Origin: an uncultured Bacteroidota bacterium
GTDB lineage: Bacteria > Bacteroidota > Bacteroidia > Chitinophagales > Chitinophagaceae
Assembly: GCA_903825065.1 (NCBI GenBank)
Contig: CAIJZG010000043.1
Coordinates: 1-13,048 of the forward strand
Direction: 5' to 3'
DNA: 13,048 nt
This document shows, in pieces, positions 1 to 6,525 of this stretch. Within the stretch, counting starts at the first letter, position 1. The number at the start of each line of letters is the position of its first letter. Under the pieces are notes generated by a model, which did no database searches, had not been told where the DNA came from, and saw only the letters and a program-made list of their open reading frames with translations. The translations under genes were made by a program, and so were the position numbers.

Positions 1-259
1 ATGGATTACAATAACCAATTTGATGAACATTGTTACCATGAAAATCCATATACCGTTTTCCAGTAACATCATAGATATAGATGCCTTCACATCTTTCCAG
101 AACCTGAAGACAGGGTGTAGATAATGATTGATGAAGAAAACTGTCTTCATCTCTTTGTAAAAATTCCAATGCGAGTGCATTTCGGATGGTTTTATACCAT
201 TTTACGCGAGAATTAGATTTATTGATATCCCCTTCAGTAAGTTGTTGATTACTCTCCAT
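1..259 (-). CDS. Class III aminotransferase-fold PLP enzyme, N-terminal fragment (PbfA-like?)
   Basis: The reverse strand is open from an ATG at 259-257 to the window edge and gives 86 residues; the rest of the gene is missing. Residues 41-50 read FLHQSLSTPC, followed by a segment containing EGIYIYDVTGKRYMDFHGNN (residues 58-77) and VHQIGYCNP. The pattern 'x-G-x-x-Y-x-D-F-x-G-N-x-V-H-Q-x-G' is the N-terminal strand region of class III (ornithine/GABA type) PLP aminotransferases. From memory, FLHQSLSTPC plus MDFHGNNVHQ is typical of the group that includes PbfA, the (R)-1-hydroxy-2-aminoethylphosphonate ammonia-lyase, but the catalytic lysine lies outside the window, so this assignment is inferred. 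The ATG is the first in the frame after an upstream TGA at 290-292. The gene is divergent from pdhA. Fold confidence is high, subfamily confidence moderate. Confidence 0.8.
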   Translation of the reverse strand, partial: MESNQQLTEGDINKSNSRVKWYKTIRNALALEFLQRDEDSFLHQSLSTPCLQVLERCEGIYIYDVTGKRYMDFHGNNVHQIGYCNP

Positions 260-290
260 TGGCTTCAAATTGTAACTACCCTTATTTTTT

Positions 291-298
291 CAAAGATA
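291..298 (-). promoter_or_regulatory. -7 box for the leftward aminotransferase-like gene
   Basis: On the reverse strand this reads TATCTTTG, a perfect match to the Bacteroidota -7 consensus TAnnTTTG, and it ends about 31 bases before the ATG at 259. No clear -33 TTG is seen at the usual spacing. An 8-bp palindrome, TTGATCAA, at 302-309 lies between the -7 box and the expected -33 region and could be an operator, but such a short AT-rich palindrome is weak evidence. Confidence 0.5.
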
Positions 299-438
299 TT
301 ATTGATCAAATGGAATAAACATTAAAGAATTATGATTTAAATAGCCTGAAAAATGGAGAACTCTTGTGTAAAAACAAATGATTAAGATAATATGGCCACA
401 AACTCCCCACAATCAATTCAATTTTAAGCTAGAACCCC

Positions 439-446
439 TATATTTG
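439..446 (+). promoter_or_regulatory. -7 box for pdhA
   Basis: TATATTTG matches TAnnTTTG exactly and is followed by CACC, a common context for Bacteroidota promoters. It ends 20 bases before the pdhA GTG, predicting transcription from about 450 and a 5' leader of only about 15-20 nt. No convincing -33 TTG is present. The rest of the 260-438 divergent spacer shows no further gene or RNA structure that I can support. Confidence 0.6.
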
Positions 447-466
447 CACCTCTAAATTTTAGAATA

Positions 467-1462
467 GTGCCAACAAAATTTTCAAAAGAAACCTACCTCT
501 ATTGGTATGAATTGATGCAGTTAATTCGTCAATTTGAATTAAAAGCCGAAGAAATGTACAAAATGGCCGGTAAAATTCGTGGATTCTTCCATGCATATAT
601 CGGTCAGGAAGCCATTGCGGCGGGCTGTTTAACAGCAACCAGGCCTGAAGATCCCTTTATTACGGCTTACCGTGACCATGGTTTAGGATTAGCAAAAGGT
701 ATGACGGCTGATGAGTGTATGGCTGAATTGTATGGTAAAGCAACTGGTTGCTCCAAGGGTAAAGGTGGTAGTATGCACTTTTTTAGTGCAAAAAATCATT
801 TTTTTGGAGGTCATGGCATTGTTGGCGCTCAAATTGGAACTGGCGCTGGTTTGGCTTTTGCTGAAAAATATAAGGGCACAGATAATGTGGCTGTTGTATT
901 TTTTGGAGATGGCGCTGCTCGTCAGGGTATGCTTCATGAAAGTTTCAATTTAGCCATGCTTTGGAAATTACCTGTGATTTTTATTTGTGAGAATAACAAT
1001 TATGCAATGGGTACTTCCATTGAACGAACAAGTAATGTAATTGATATCTATAAATTGGCTGATGCCTATGAAATGCCAGCAGACAAAATCGATGGTATGA
1101 CTCCTGAAGCCGTTCATGAAGGGGTTGCAAGGGCAGTTAAAAGAGCACGAGAAGGAGATGGGCCTACATTATTAGAACTTAAAACCTACCGTTATAAAGG
1201 GCATTCTATTTCAGATCCTCAAAAATACCGTTCGAAAGAAGAGGTTGATGAATATAAAGATCAGGATCCCATTGTAAAAGTAAAAAATACAATTTTAACA
1301 AACGGATTTGGAACTGAAGCGGAGCTACAAGTAATTAATGATAGAATTGATGCAATTGTAGAACAAAGCGTAAAATTTGCTGAGGAAAGTCCTTGGCCGG
1401 ACGATAGCGAAGTTTACAAAGACGTTTATATTGATCAGAATTATCCATTTATTGTAGATTAA
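467..1462 (+). CDS. pdhA: Pyruvate dehydrogenase E1 component, alpha subunit
   Basis: This is the thiamine-diphosphate-binding alpha chain of the E1 alpha2-beta2 decarboxylase of the pyruvate dehydrogenase complex, which converts pyruvate to the acetyl group of acetyl-CoA in the cytoplasm. The 331 residues are full length for bacterial PdhA. Visible motifs are IRGFFHAYIGQEA (37-49), the active-site region YRDHGLGLAKG (68-78), the ThDP/Mg motif GDG at 147-149 ending in NNN at 176-178, and the loop YKGHSISDP (243-251) corresponding to the regulatory loop of E1 alpha. The homologous N-terminus (PTKFSKETY) begins at a GTG at 467, and no ATG lies upstream in frame, so GTG is taken as the start. 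The beta subunit and E2/E3 are not in this window. A TPR gene follows 36 bp downstream and is probably co-transcribed. The 2-oxoisovalerate E1 alpha is the main alternative, but the overall sequence reads as PdhA. Confidence 0.95.
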   Translation: MPTKFSKETYLYWYELMQLIRQFELKAEEMYKMAGKIRGFFHAYIGQEAIAAGCLTATRPEDPFITAYRDHGLGLAKGMTADECMAELYGKATGCSKGKGGSMHFFSAKNHFFGGHGIVGAQIGTGAGLAFAEKYKGTDNVAVVFFGDGAARQGMLHESFNLAMLWKLPVIFICENNNYAMGTSIERTSNVIDIYKLADAYEMPADKIDGMTPEAVHEGVARAVKRAREGDGPTLLELKTYRYKGHSISDPQKYRSKEEVDEYKDQDPIVKVKNTILTNGFGTEAELQVINDRIDAIVEQSVKFAEESPWPDDSEVYKDVYIDQNYPFIVD

Positions 1463-1498
1463 TCTTAATACTTACCTACCAATTTTCAAAATAGAATT

Positions 1499-2179
1499 AT
1501 GAGTGAGCAACACGTAGCGCATACAGAAAATAATGATATCGTCTTAAAGGCACAAAATTTTTGGCAGAAGAATTCAAAAACAATTTTAATTATTCTTGTT
1601 GCACTAATTGCAATTGTAGGTGGATGGTTTGGTTATTCTAACTATATCTTAAAACCGAAAGAAGATAAAGCTGCAGATGCAATTGTTAAAGTACAAGAAT
1701 ATTTCCGAATGGATTCTTCTAATCTGGTATTAAATGGGGATGGTCAGAATAAAGGCGCCTTATATATTATTAATACTTATGGCGGTACTAAAACAGCTAA
1801 TCTTGCTAAGTACTATGCAGGTGTTAGTTTTTTACACAAAGGCGAATTTGCTAATGCAGTAAAATACTTAAAAGACTTTTCCACCGATGCAAAGCAAGTT
1901 CAATTATTGGCTTTGGGTAATTTAGGAGATGCACTATCAGAATTAAATCAGAAAGATGAAGCAATAGCTACTTATAAAAAAGCAGCAAGTGTTTTTGAAA
2001 TTGATCAAGCAAATTCAGCTGAATATTTATTTCGTGCCGCATTATTATCAGAAACATCTGGAAAAACTAAAGAAGCTTTGGAAATCTATAAAGATGTGAA
2101 AGCAAAATTTCCTAAAACAGATAAAGGATTTCAGGCAGATAAATACATCTATCGTTTAAGTATTGAAAAAAGCGAATAG
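1499..2179 (+). CDS. Membrane-anchored tetratricopeptide repeat protein (YfgM-like layout)
   Basis: The 226-residue protein has a short polar N-terminus (1-27), a single hydrophobic helix at about 28-46 (TILIILVALIAIVGGWFGY), and a periplasmic region of about 180 residues with TPR-like helical pairs around 100-215 (for example ALGNLGDALSELNQKDEAIA and the later EALEIYKDVKAKFP). This signal-anchor plus TPR arrangement is that of YfgM-type proteins, periplasmic scaffolds linked to SecYEG and chaperones in Enterobacteria; whether the role is shared here is unknown. It sits between pdhA (36 bp upstream) and ribH (11 bp downstream). Its stop codon TAG forms the first bases of a candidate ribH -7 box. 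Its start is the first ATG in the frame after the pdhA stop. No enzyme function is suggested. Confidence 0.85.
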   Translation: MSEQHVAHTENNDIVLKAQNFWQKNSKTILIILVALIAIVGGWFGYSNYILKPKEDKAADAIVKVQEYFRMDSSNLVLNGDGQNKGALYIINTYGGTKTANLAKYYAGVSFLHKGEFANAVKYLKDFSTDAKQVQLLALGNLGDALSELNQKDEAIATYKKAASVFEIDQANSAEYLFRAALLSETSGKTKEALEIYKDVKAKFPKTDKGFQADKYIYRLSIEKSE

Positions 2180-2184
2180 ATTTG
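2177..2184 (+). promoter_or_regulatory. Candidate internal -7 box before ribH
   Basis: TAGATTTG fits TAnnTTTG exactly and overlaps the stop codon of the upstream TPR gene. It ends only 6 bases before the ribH ATG, so a transcript from it would have an almost absent leader. No -33 TTG lies at normal spacing, and a chance match in AT-rich DNA is possible. Confidence 0.35.
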
Positions 2185-2190
2185 TAGTCT

Positions 2191-2670
2191 ATGGCAAGTA
2201 AAGGAAATACATCATTAAACAAAGGCATCCCTTCTATTAAGGATGCCTTTGTTATTATAGTTAAAACAGAGTGGAATTCGGCTATCATCAATAAATTGGA
2301 AGCTGGAGTAAAAAAGATTTTAAAAGCAAATAATATTACTTCCAAAACCATTACTGTTCCAGGTGCTTTTGAAATACCATTTGCAGTAAAACAACATTAT
2401 GCATATAGTGAAATTTTACCAGATGCCTATATCAGTTTAGGTACCATCATCAGGGGCGACACCCCACATTTCGATTATGTATGTAAAGCAGTTACAGATG
2501 GTGTGTTACAATTAAACTTAAGTCTCGATGTCCCTGTAATTTTTGGCGTATTAACCCTCGAAAACGAACAACAAGCTTTAGATCGTATAGGTGGTATTCA
2601 CGGCAATAAAGGAGAAGAAGCTGCCATAACTGCAATTAAAATGATAGCTTTGAATCGAAAGCTGAAATAG
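2191..2670 (+). CDS. ribH: 6,7-dimethyl-8-ribityllumazine synthase
   Basis: RibH condenses 5-amino-6-ribitylamino-uracil with 3,4-dihydroxy-2-butanone 4-phosphate to give lumazine, the penultimate step of riboflavin synthesis, in cytoplasmic pentamers or 60-mers. The 159 residues match the family length. Key positions visible are the aromatic stacking residue W28 in KTEWNS, the substrate loop VPGAFEIP (56-63), the phosphate and catalytic segment GTIIRGDTPHFDYVC (84-98) with R88 and the catalytic histidine H93, FGVLT (118-122), and R132 with GNKGEEAA (138-145). The start is fixed, since no other methionine precedes the core fold. No FMN riboswitch or other rib gene is visible nearby. A 13-bp perfect inverted repeat occupies codons 10-21. 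The gene follows the TPR gene by 11 bp and precedes the LutA-like gene by 24 bp. Confidence 0.96.
   Translation: MASKGNTSLNKGIPSIKDAFVIIVKTEWNSAIINKLEAGVKKILKANNITSKTITVPGAFEIPFAVKQHYAYSEILPDAYISLGTIIRGDTPHFDYVCKAVTDGVLQLNLSLDVPVIFGVLTLENEQQALDRIGGIHGNKGEEAAITAIKMIALNRKLK
2218..2253 (+). repeat. Perfect 13-bp inverted repeat inside the ribH 5' coding region
   Basis: AACAAAGGCATCC (2218-2230) is exactly complementary to GGATGCCTTTGTT (2241-2253), with a 10-base loop, CTTCTATTAA. The descending arm and following bases are T-rich (TTTGTTATTAT), so the core seven GC-richer pairs plus this tract resemble an intrinsic terminator. It nevertheless encodes the NKGIPSIKDAF part of RibH. Role unknown: possible attenuator, mRNA stability element or brake on translation. 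Confidence 0.7.
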
Positions 2671-2694
2671 CTTAACTAAATACATTATTAGGAA

Positions 2695-3414
2695 ATGAAA
2701 GTGCATCTGTTTATTCCTTGTTTCGTTGACCAGCTTTATCCATCAGTAGGATTCAACATGGTAAAAGTGTTGGAAAAGGCAGGATGTGATGTACTCTATA
2801 ATTCAAAACAAACCTGTTGCGGACAGCCTGCATTTAATGCCGGTTTCTGGGGGGAATCTAAAGAGGTATGTACCAAATTTTTAGAAGATTTTGAGGGTGC
2901 TGAATATATTGTTGCTCCTTCTGCAAGTTGTGTGGGCTTTGTGAGAAATATGTATGCCAAGCTATTTGATAATTCTGCTCATTTACAACTTGCCAAGAAA
3001 ACTTCCGAACGCATTTATGAGCTCTCAGAATTTCTGGTGAATATTTTACAGGTAACAGAGTTAGGGGCAAAATTTGATGGTAAAGCTACCTACCATGATA
3101 GTTGCGCAGGATTAAGAGAATGTCATATTAAAGGCGAGCCTCGTGCTTTGTTAAGTAAAGTGGAAGGATTAGAGTTAGTTGAATTAAACGATTCAGAAAC
3201 CTGTTGTGGTTTTGGTGGCACTTTTGCCGTTAAGTTCGAACCTATTAGTATTGCGATGGGCGAACAAAAAATTAACCATGCTTTAGACACTAAGGCCGAT
3301 TATCTAATCAGCACAGACATGAGTTGTTTAATGCATATCGATGGTTGTTTAAAAAATCATGGAGCTTCTATGAAAGTAATGCACTTAGTAGATGTTTTAG
3401 CGAGTGGCTATTAA
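2695..3414 (+). CDS. LutA/YkgE-like cysteine-rich (Fe-S) protein
   Basis: The 239 residues contain two cysteine-rich (CCG) domains. The first has C9, C41-C42 in TCCGQPAFNAG and C79 in SASCVGFVR. The second has C137 in YHDSCAGL, C170-C171 in ETCCGFGGTFAVK and C211 in DMSCLMHIDG. This is the whole length and architecture of LutA/YkgE, the subunit that acts with LutB and LutC in oxidation of L-lactate to pyruvate in B. subtilis; related CCG domains occur in glycolate oxidase GlcF and heterodisulfide reductase. No lutB or lutC is present in the window: ribH lies 24 bp upstream and an EVE gene 47 bp downstream, so the partner proteins are elsewhere or the role differs. Because the partners are absent, a gene symbol is withheld. 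Confidence 0.88.
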   Translation: MKVHLFIPCFVDQLYPSVGFNMVKVLEKAGCDVLYNSKQTCCGQPAFNAGFWGESKEVCTKFLEDFEGAEYIVAPSASCVGFVRNMYAKLFDNSAHLQLAKKTSERIYELSEFLVNILQVTELGAKFDGKATYHDSCAGLRECHIKGEPRALLSKVEGLELVELNDSETCCGFGGTFAVKFEPISIAMGEQKINHALDTKADYLISTDMSCLMHIDGCLKNHGASMKVMHLVDVLASGY

Positions 3415-3437
3415 TTACAAGACCTTTTGAATTTTGA

Positions 3438-3460
3438 TTTTTATTTTTTTATTTTTTTTT
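3438..3460 (+). repeat. Oligo-T leader tract before the EVE gene
   Basis: The spacer upstream of the EVE start consists of T5, A, T7, A, T9 and then C-ATG. No hairpin precedes it, so it is not a standard terminator. It would give a U-rich leader just before the start codon, and the T9 run may vary in length between strains. No TAnnTTTG box is seen in this spacer. Confidence 0.6.
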
Positions 3461-3461
3461 C

Positions 3462-3872
3462 ATGCAATATTGGCTAATCAAATCAGAACCATTCAAATAC
3501 AGTTGGGAACAATTCGAAAAAGATGGTAATACCATGTGGGATGGGGTTCGTAATTATGGGGCTAGAAATAATTTGCGTTCCATGAAAAAGGGCGACTTAG
3601 CATTTTGGTATCATAGTAATGAAGGAATGGAAATTGTAGGAATAGCAAAGGTTGTGAAAGAGTCATATCAAGATCCTACCACTGAAAACCCAGCATGGCT
3701 TGTAGTTGATTTTAAACCATTAAAAAAGCTGAAAAAATCTGTACCCCTATCAATACTAAAAAACGATCCTAGACTTACTAATATGGATTTAATTAGATTA
3801 GGTAGATTATCGGTACAAACCGTTAAAGAAGAAGAATGGGAGATTGTGATGCAATATGCTAATGGTAAATAA
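3462..3872 (+). CDS. EVE-domain (PUA-like) protein, THYN1 family
   Basis: The 136 residues form a complete single EVE domain. Visible family motifs are YWLIKSEP (3-10), WDGVRNYGARNNLR (26-39), MKKGDLAFWYHSN (41-53), VGIAKVVKE (59-67) and RLSVQTV (115-121). EVE domains belong to the PUA-like fold and are thought to bind modified bases; human THYN1 is the eukaryotic relative. In bacteria the domain also occurs in restriction and defence proteins, but this is the stand-alone housekeeping type and no nuclease or methylase partner is nearby. It probably shares transcription with the preceding LutA-like gene, although 47 bp of T-rich spacer separate them. The molecular target is unknown. Confidence 0.93.
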   Translation: MQYWLIKSEPFKYSWEQFEKDGNTMWDGVRNYGARNNLRSMKKGDLAFWYHSNEGMEIVGIAKVVKESYQDPTTENPAWLVVDFKPLKKLKKSVPLSILKNDPRLTNMDLIRLGRLSVQTVKEEEWEIVMQYANGK

Positions 3873-3964
3873 TTAGTTGATAAATATTGAGATCCTGATT
3901 GTTTGAATATGTTAAAACCTTGGCTACTACCCTATCTTTAGTCTTTTACTAACAAGGTCTATCT

Positions 3965-3972
3965 TATTCTTG
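3965..3972 (+). promoter_or_regulatory. Possible imperfect -7 box for the secreted esterase-like gene
   Basis: TATTCTTG differs from TAnnTTTG at one position, is followed by CAC, and ends 14 bases before the ATG at 3987, a spacing like that of the perfect boxes before pdhA and ychF. The 114-bp spacer 3873-3986 holds nothing else supportable. Confidence 0.35.
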
Positions 3973-3986
3973 CACAAATTTCCTAC

Positions 3987-5303
3987 ATGTTAAAATCGGT
4001 AACTGTTTCATTTATGTTTGTTTGGGTACTAGTAAATGCTAATGCACAAACAGGAGAAAATTATCAGTATCTTAAACAATATATTCTTACGCAACAGAAT
4101 TTAAAAGTTGATTCTAGCAACTTTTTATCCATCTATCATATCAAAGAATTACACTACTTATATCCCCTTTATAAATCGTTCAATCAGGAAAAAAAACTAA
4201 TAGAATATTTAAGTCCTGTTCAATATTATAGTGACCTATCTGAAACCATTTCATTTAATGGAGATTATTTATCATCTCTCGAGATTGAAAAAAAATCATA
4301 TGATTCTTATATTGAAGATTCTATCTACAAAACGCTAAATAAACAATCTAATTTATTATTAGGTGTAGAATTTAAGGATGCTAAAAAGTATATTTTAGAA
4401 AGATGTACTAAGCAAAAAGTGGTGATGATTAATGAATCACATAATAAGCCACAGCACAGAGCATTTACGGCTTCATTACTCGAAGATTTTTATGCACGAG
4501 GATTCAGATATCTGGCTATGGAAACTTTAAATCAATTTTCTAATGCTTCCCTAAAACAAGTGAATGTATTAACTGGTCATTATACCTGTGAACCAATTGG
4601 AGGAGAGTTAGTAAGAATAGCAATTAGTCTGGGATACAAACTCATAGCCTATGAAGACAGCAATTACAATCATACGGTGAATCAACGGGAATATGCGCAA
4701 GCAGAAAATATTAATAAAATTTTGCAAAAAGATCCCGCAGCTAAAATCTTGGTTCATGCTGGAGGGAAGCATGTGGAAGAAGCAGGAACAAGTGATGAAA
4801 GAATTCCCATGGCCGCTTATTTTAAACTAATTTCTGGTATTGATCCATTAACTATCGATCAAACCAGTCTTACTGAACAAAGCACTTCTGAATATGGGTC
4901 TGCAGTTTATGAATATTACTCAAAAAAGAATGTTTTAATAACACCGGTTGTATTATTAAAGAATAACAAGCCTAAAGATATTTTCGATCTTAATTTTTGC
5001 GATATCTATATAATGCATCCTCCTACTAAATATAGAAATGGCAGACCCACCTGGAATTCCATGAATGGGTTGAAAAAAGAAACAGCTATCCAGCCTATTT
5101 ATCAAACCCTTTTCTTTGTTCAGGCATTTTACGAAAAAGAATATCAGGAAAAACTCATCGGCAAATTGGTACCTGCAGATCAATCTTATATCACTGCCCC
5201 GGATGGCTATTATTATCTTTACCTGCAAAAAGGCCGATATCAATTGGTTTACAGGGATATGCAATATAAAATCCTAGGTACTAAGGTATTAGTTGTTGAA
5301 TAG
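3987..5303 (+). CDS. Secreted protein of Tiki/ChaN/erythromycin-esterase-like type
   Basis: The 438-residue protein begins with a Sec signal peptide (basic residue K3, a hydrophobic core, and a likely cut after ANA at residue 20, before Q21); no lipobox cysteine is present. The N-terminal 120 residues are not recognised. From about 135 to 285 there is a pattern of the Tiki/TraB/ChaN/EreA-like superfamily of putative metal-dependent hydrolases: VVMINESHNKPQHRAF (145-160, with E150 and H152), GFRYLAMETL (172-181, with E179), REYAQAENI (234-242) and ILVHAGGKHVEE (254-265, with H257 and H262). The remainder, about 300-438, is hydrophilic and ends in strand-rich sequence with no recognised domain. 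Substrate unknown; the periplasm or surface is the likely location. ychF begins 45 bp downstream with its own promoter. The superfamily call rests on eye-matched motifs. Confidence 0.6.
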   Translation: MLKSVTVSFMFVWVLVNANAQTGENYQYLKQYILTQQNLKVDSSNFLSIYHIKELHYLYPLYKSFNQEKKLIEYLSPVQYYSDLSETISFNGDYLSSLEIEKKSYDSYIEDSIYKTLNKQSNLLLGVEFKDAKKYILERCTKQKVVMINESHNKPQHRAFTASLLEDFYARGFRYLAMETLNQFSNASLKQVNVLTGHYTCEPIGGELVRIAISLGYKLIAYEDSNYNHTVNQREYAQAENINKILQKDPAAKILVHAGGKHVEEAGTSDERIPMAAYFKLISGIDPLTIDQTSLTEQSTSEYGSAVYEYYSKKNVLITPVVLLKNNKPKDIFDLNFCDIYIMHPPTKYRNGRPTWNSMNGLKKETAIQPIYQTLFFVQAFYEKEYQEKLIGKLVPADQSYITAPDGYYYLYLQKGRYQLVYRDMQYKILGTKVLVVE

Positions 5304-5323
5304 TATATGTAGATGGAAACGGC

Positions 5324-5331
5324 TATATTTG
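5324..5331 (+). promoter_or_regulatory. -7 box for ychF, decides its start
   Basis: TATATTTG is a perfect TAnnTTTG box ending 17 bases before the ATG at 5349. Another in-frame ATG at 5313 lies upstream of this box and would be outside the transcript, which supports 5349 as the true start. No -33 TTG is at the usual distance. Confidence 0.55.
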
Positions 5332-5348
5332 CGGCTCAAAATTTTGAC

Positions 5349-6452
5349 ATGGCATTACAAGCAGGAATTGTGGGATTACCCAATGTAGGAAAATCAACAT
5401 TATTTAACGCAGTTAGTATTAGTGCGAAAGCGCAAGCAAGCAATTATCGATTCTGTACTATTGAACCAAATATTGGTTTAGTTGATGTACCAGATGAGCG
5501 AATGGCAAAACTGGCAGAATTAGTAAAGCCTAATAGAACAGTACCAACACAGTTGGAAATCGTTGACATTGCAGGATTAGTGCGGGGTGCAAGTAAAGGT
5601 GAAGGTTTGGGTAATAAATTCCTGGCCAATATTCGTGAAGTTGATGCAATTATTCATGTAATCCGCTGTTTCGAAGATGAAAACGTTTTACGAGAAGAAG
5701 GTGCTATTAATCCAATTAGTGATAAAGAAATTATTGAAACCGAGCTGCAATTAAAAGATTTAGATAGTGTAGAAAGGAAATGGAGCCGCGTAGAAAAAAT
5801 GGCAAAAGTGGGTACTGATACAAAAGCAAAAGCAGAGTTCGAAATATTAACCAAATGTAAAGTACACCTGGAAAAAGGGAAAAGTATACATTCACTTGGA
5901 TTAGATAAGGAAGAACAATTAGCAATAGCTGATTTATTTCTTCTTACAGATAAGCCTGTATTGTATGTTGCAAACGTAGATGAAGCTAGTATGCATACCG
6001 GTAATAAATATTCGGATATGTTGAAGGCGGCCGTAGTTGCTGAGGGTGCAGAGCTCATTATTATGTGTAATAATATTGAAGCTCAGATTGCTGAAATGGA
6101 GTCGGAAGAAGACAAGCAAATGTTCATGGAAGAATACAAGATGGGAGAACCTGCTTTGAACCGTTTAATTAGAACGGCTTATAAACTACTTAATTTGGAT
6201 ACCTATTTTACAGCAGGAGTTCAGGAAGTAAGGGCATGGACTATTCATAAAGGATGGAAAGCACCGCAAGCTGCCAGTGTTATCCATACAGACTTTGAAA
6301 AAGGGTTTATCAAAGCTGAAGTAATAGCTTATGAAGATTTTGTAAAATATGGTAGTGAGGCTGCTTGTAGAGAAAATGGACGACTTAGAATTGAGGGAAA
6401 GGAATATATCGTAAAAGACGGGGACGTAATGCATTTCCGTTTTAATGTATAA
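5349..6452 (+). CDS. ychF: Redox-regulated Obg-family ATPase YchF
   Basis: YchF (OLA1 homologue) is a universally conserved ribosome-associated P-loop NTPase that prefers ATP. From 5349 it has 367 residues, the normal family length; the longer in-frame ATG at 5313 would add 12 residues not seen in the family and lies upstream of the -7 box. Visible are the start MALQAGIVGLPNVGKST with the P-loop at 9-17, the G3 motif DIAGLVRGAS (73-82), the ATP-type specificity motif NVDE (209-212) in place of NKxD, the coiled-coil arm around 125-200, the segment EVRAWTIHKGWKAPQAA (293-309) and the C-terminal TGS domain ending GDVMHFRFNV. It is followed by a strong terminator, so it appears to be a single-gene unit. 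Confidence 0.97.
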   Translation: MALQAGIVGLPNVGKSTLFNAVSISAKAQASNYRFCTIEPNIGLVDVPDERMAKLAELVKPNRTVPTQLEIVDIAGLVRGASKGEGLGNKFLANIREVDAIIHVIRCFEDENVLREEGAINPISDKEIIETELQLKDLDSVERKWSRVEKMAKVGTDTKAKAEFEILTKCKVHLEKGKSIHSLGLDKEEQLAIADLFLLTDKPVLYVANVDEASMHTGNKYSDMLKAAVVAEGAELIIMCNNIEAQIAEMESEEDKQMFMEEYKMGEPALNRLIRTAYKLLNLDTYFTAGVQEVRAWTIHKGWKAPQAASVIHTDFEKGFIKAEVIAYEDFVKYGSEAACRENGRLRIEGKEYIVKDGDVMHFRFNV

Positions 6453-6470
6453 TTTAACAGAGATTAGTTT

Positions 6471-6505
6471 AAAAAGGAATTGAGAATTGACTCAATTCCT
6501 TTTTT
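6471..6505 (+). terminator. Intrinsic terminator after ychF
   Basis: AAAAAGGAATTGAG (6471-6484) pairs perfectly over 14 bp with CTCAATTCCTTTTT (6491-6504) around the 6-base loop AATTGA, and ends in a run of six T. It lies 18 bases after the ychF stop. The A-run on the left arm means it could also act on antisense transcripts. Confidence 0.9.
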
Positions 6506-6513
6506 GTTTTAAG

Positions 6514-6521
6514 TATATTTG
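6514..6521 (+). promoter_or_regulatory. -7 box abutting the oxidoreductase start
   Basis: TATATTTG is a perfect TAnnTTTG box placed directly after the ychF terminator and ending only 4 bases before the ATG at 6526. Transcription would begin at or next to the start codon, giving a leaderless or nearly leaderless mRNA. A TTG at 6487-6489 stands 24 bases upstream, slightly beyond the usual -33 spacing. Confidence 0.55.
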
Positions 6522-6525
6522 AATT

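Noticed and set aside
302..309. Palindrome TTGATCAA as an operator
   Set aside because: Eight bases in AT-rich DNA is too short to claim, although its position in the divergent promoter is suggestive.
711..953. An 80-codon frame inside pdhA
   Set aside because: It is an out-of-frame shadow of strongly conserved PdhA sequence.
2671..2694. AGGA-like bases before the LutA-like start as a Shine-Dalgarno site
   Set aside because: They are only one or two bases from the ATG, too close to pair usefully.
3462..3872. EVE protein as part of an anti-phage defence island
   Set aside because: No nuclease, methylase, toxin or integrase is nearby; the neighbours are metabolic and the protein is the stand-alone type.
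3917..3958. A possible stem, ACCTTG with CAAGGT, before the secreted esterase-like gene
   Set aside because: Only six pairs with a loop of about 30 bases and no T-run; expected by chance.
5654..6119. Antisense frames over ychF
   Set aside because: They lie opposite conserved YchF codons, have no start context and show no recognisable domains.
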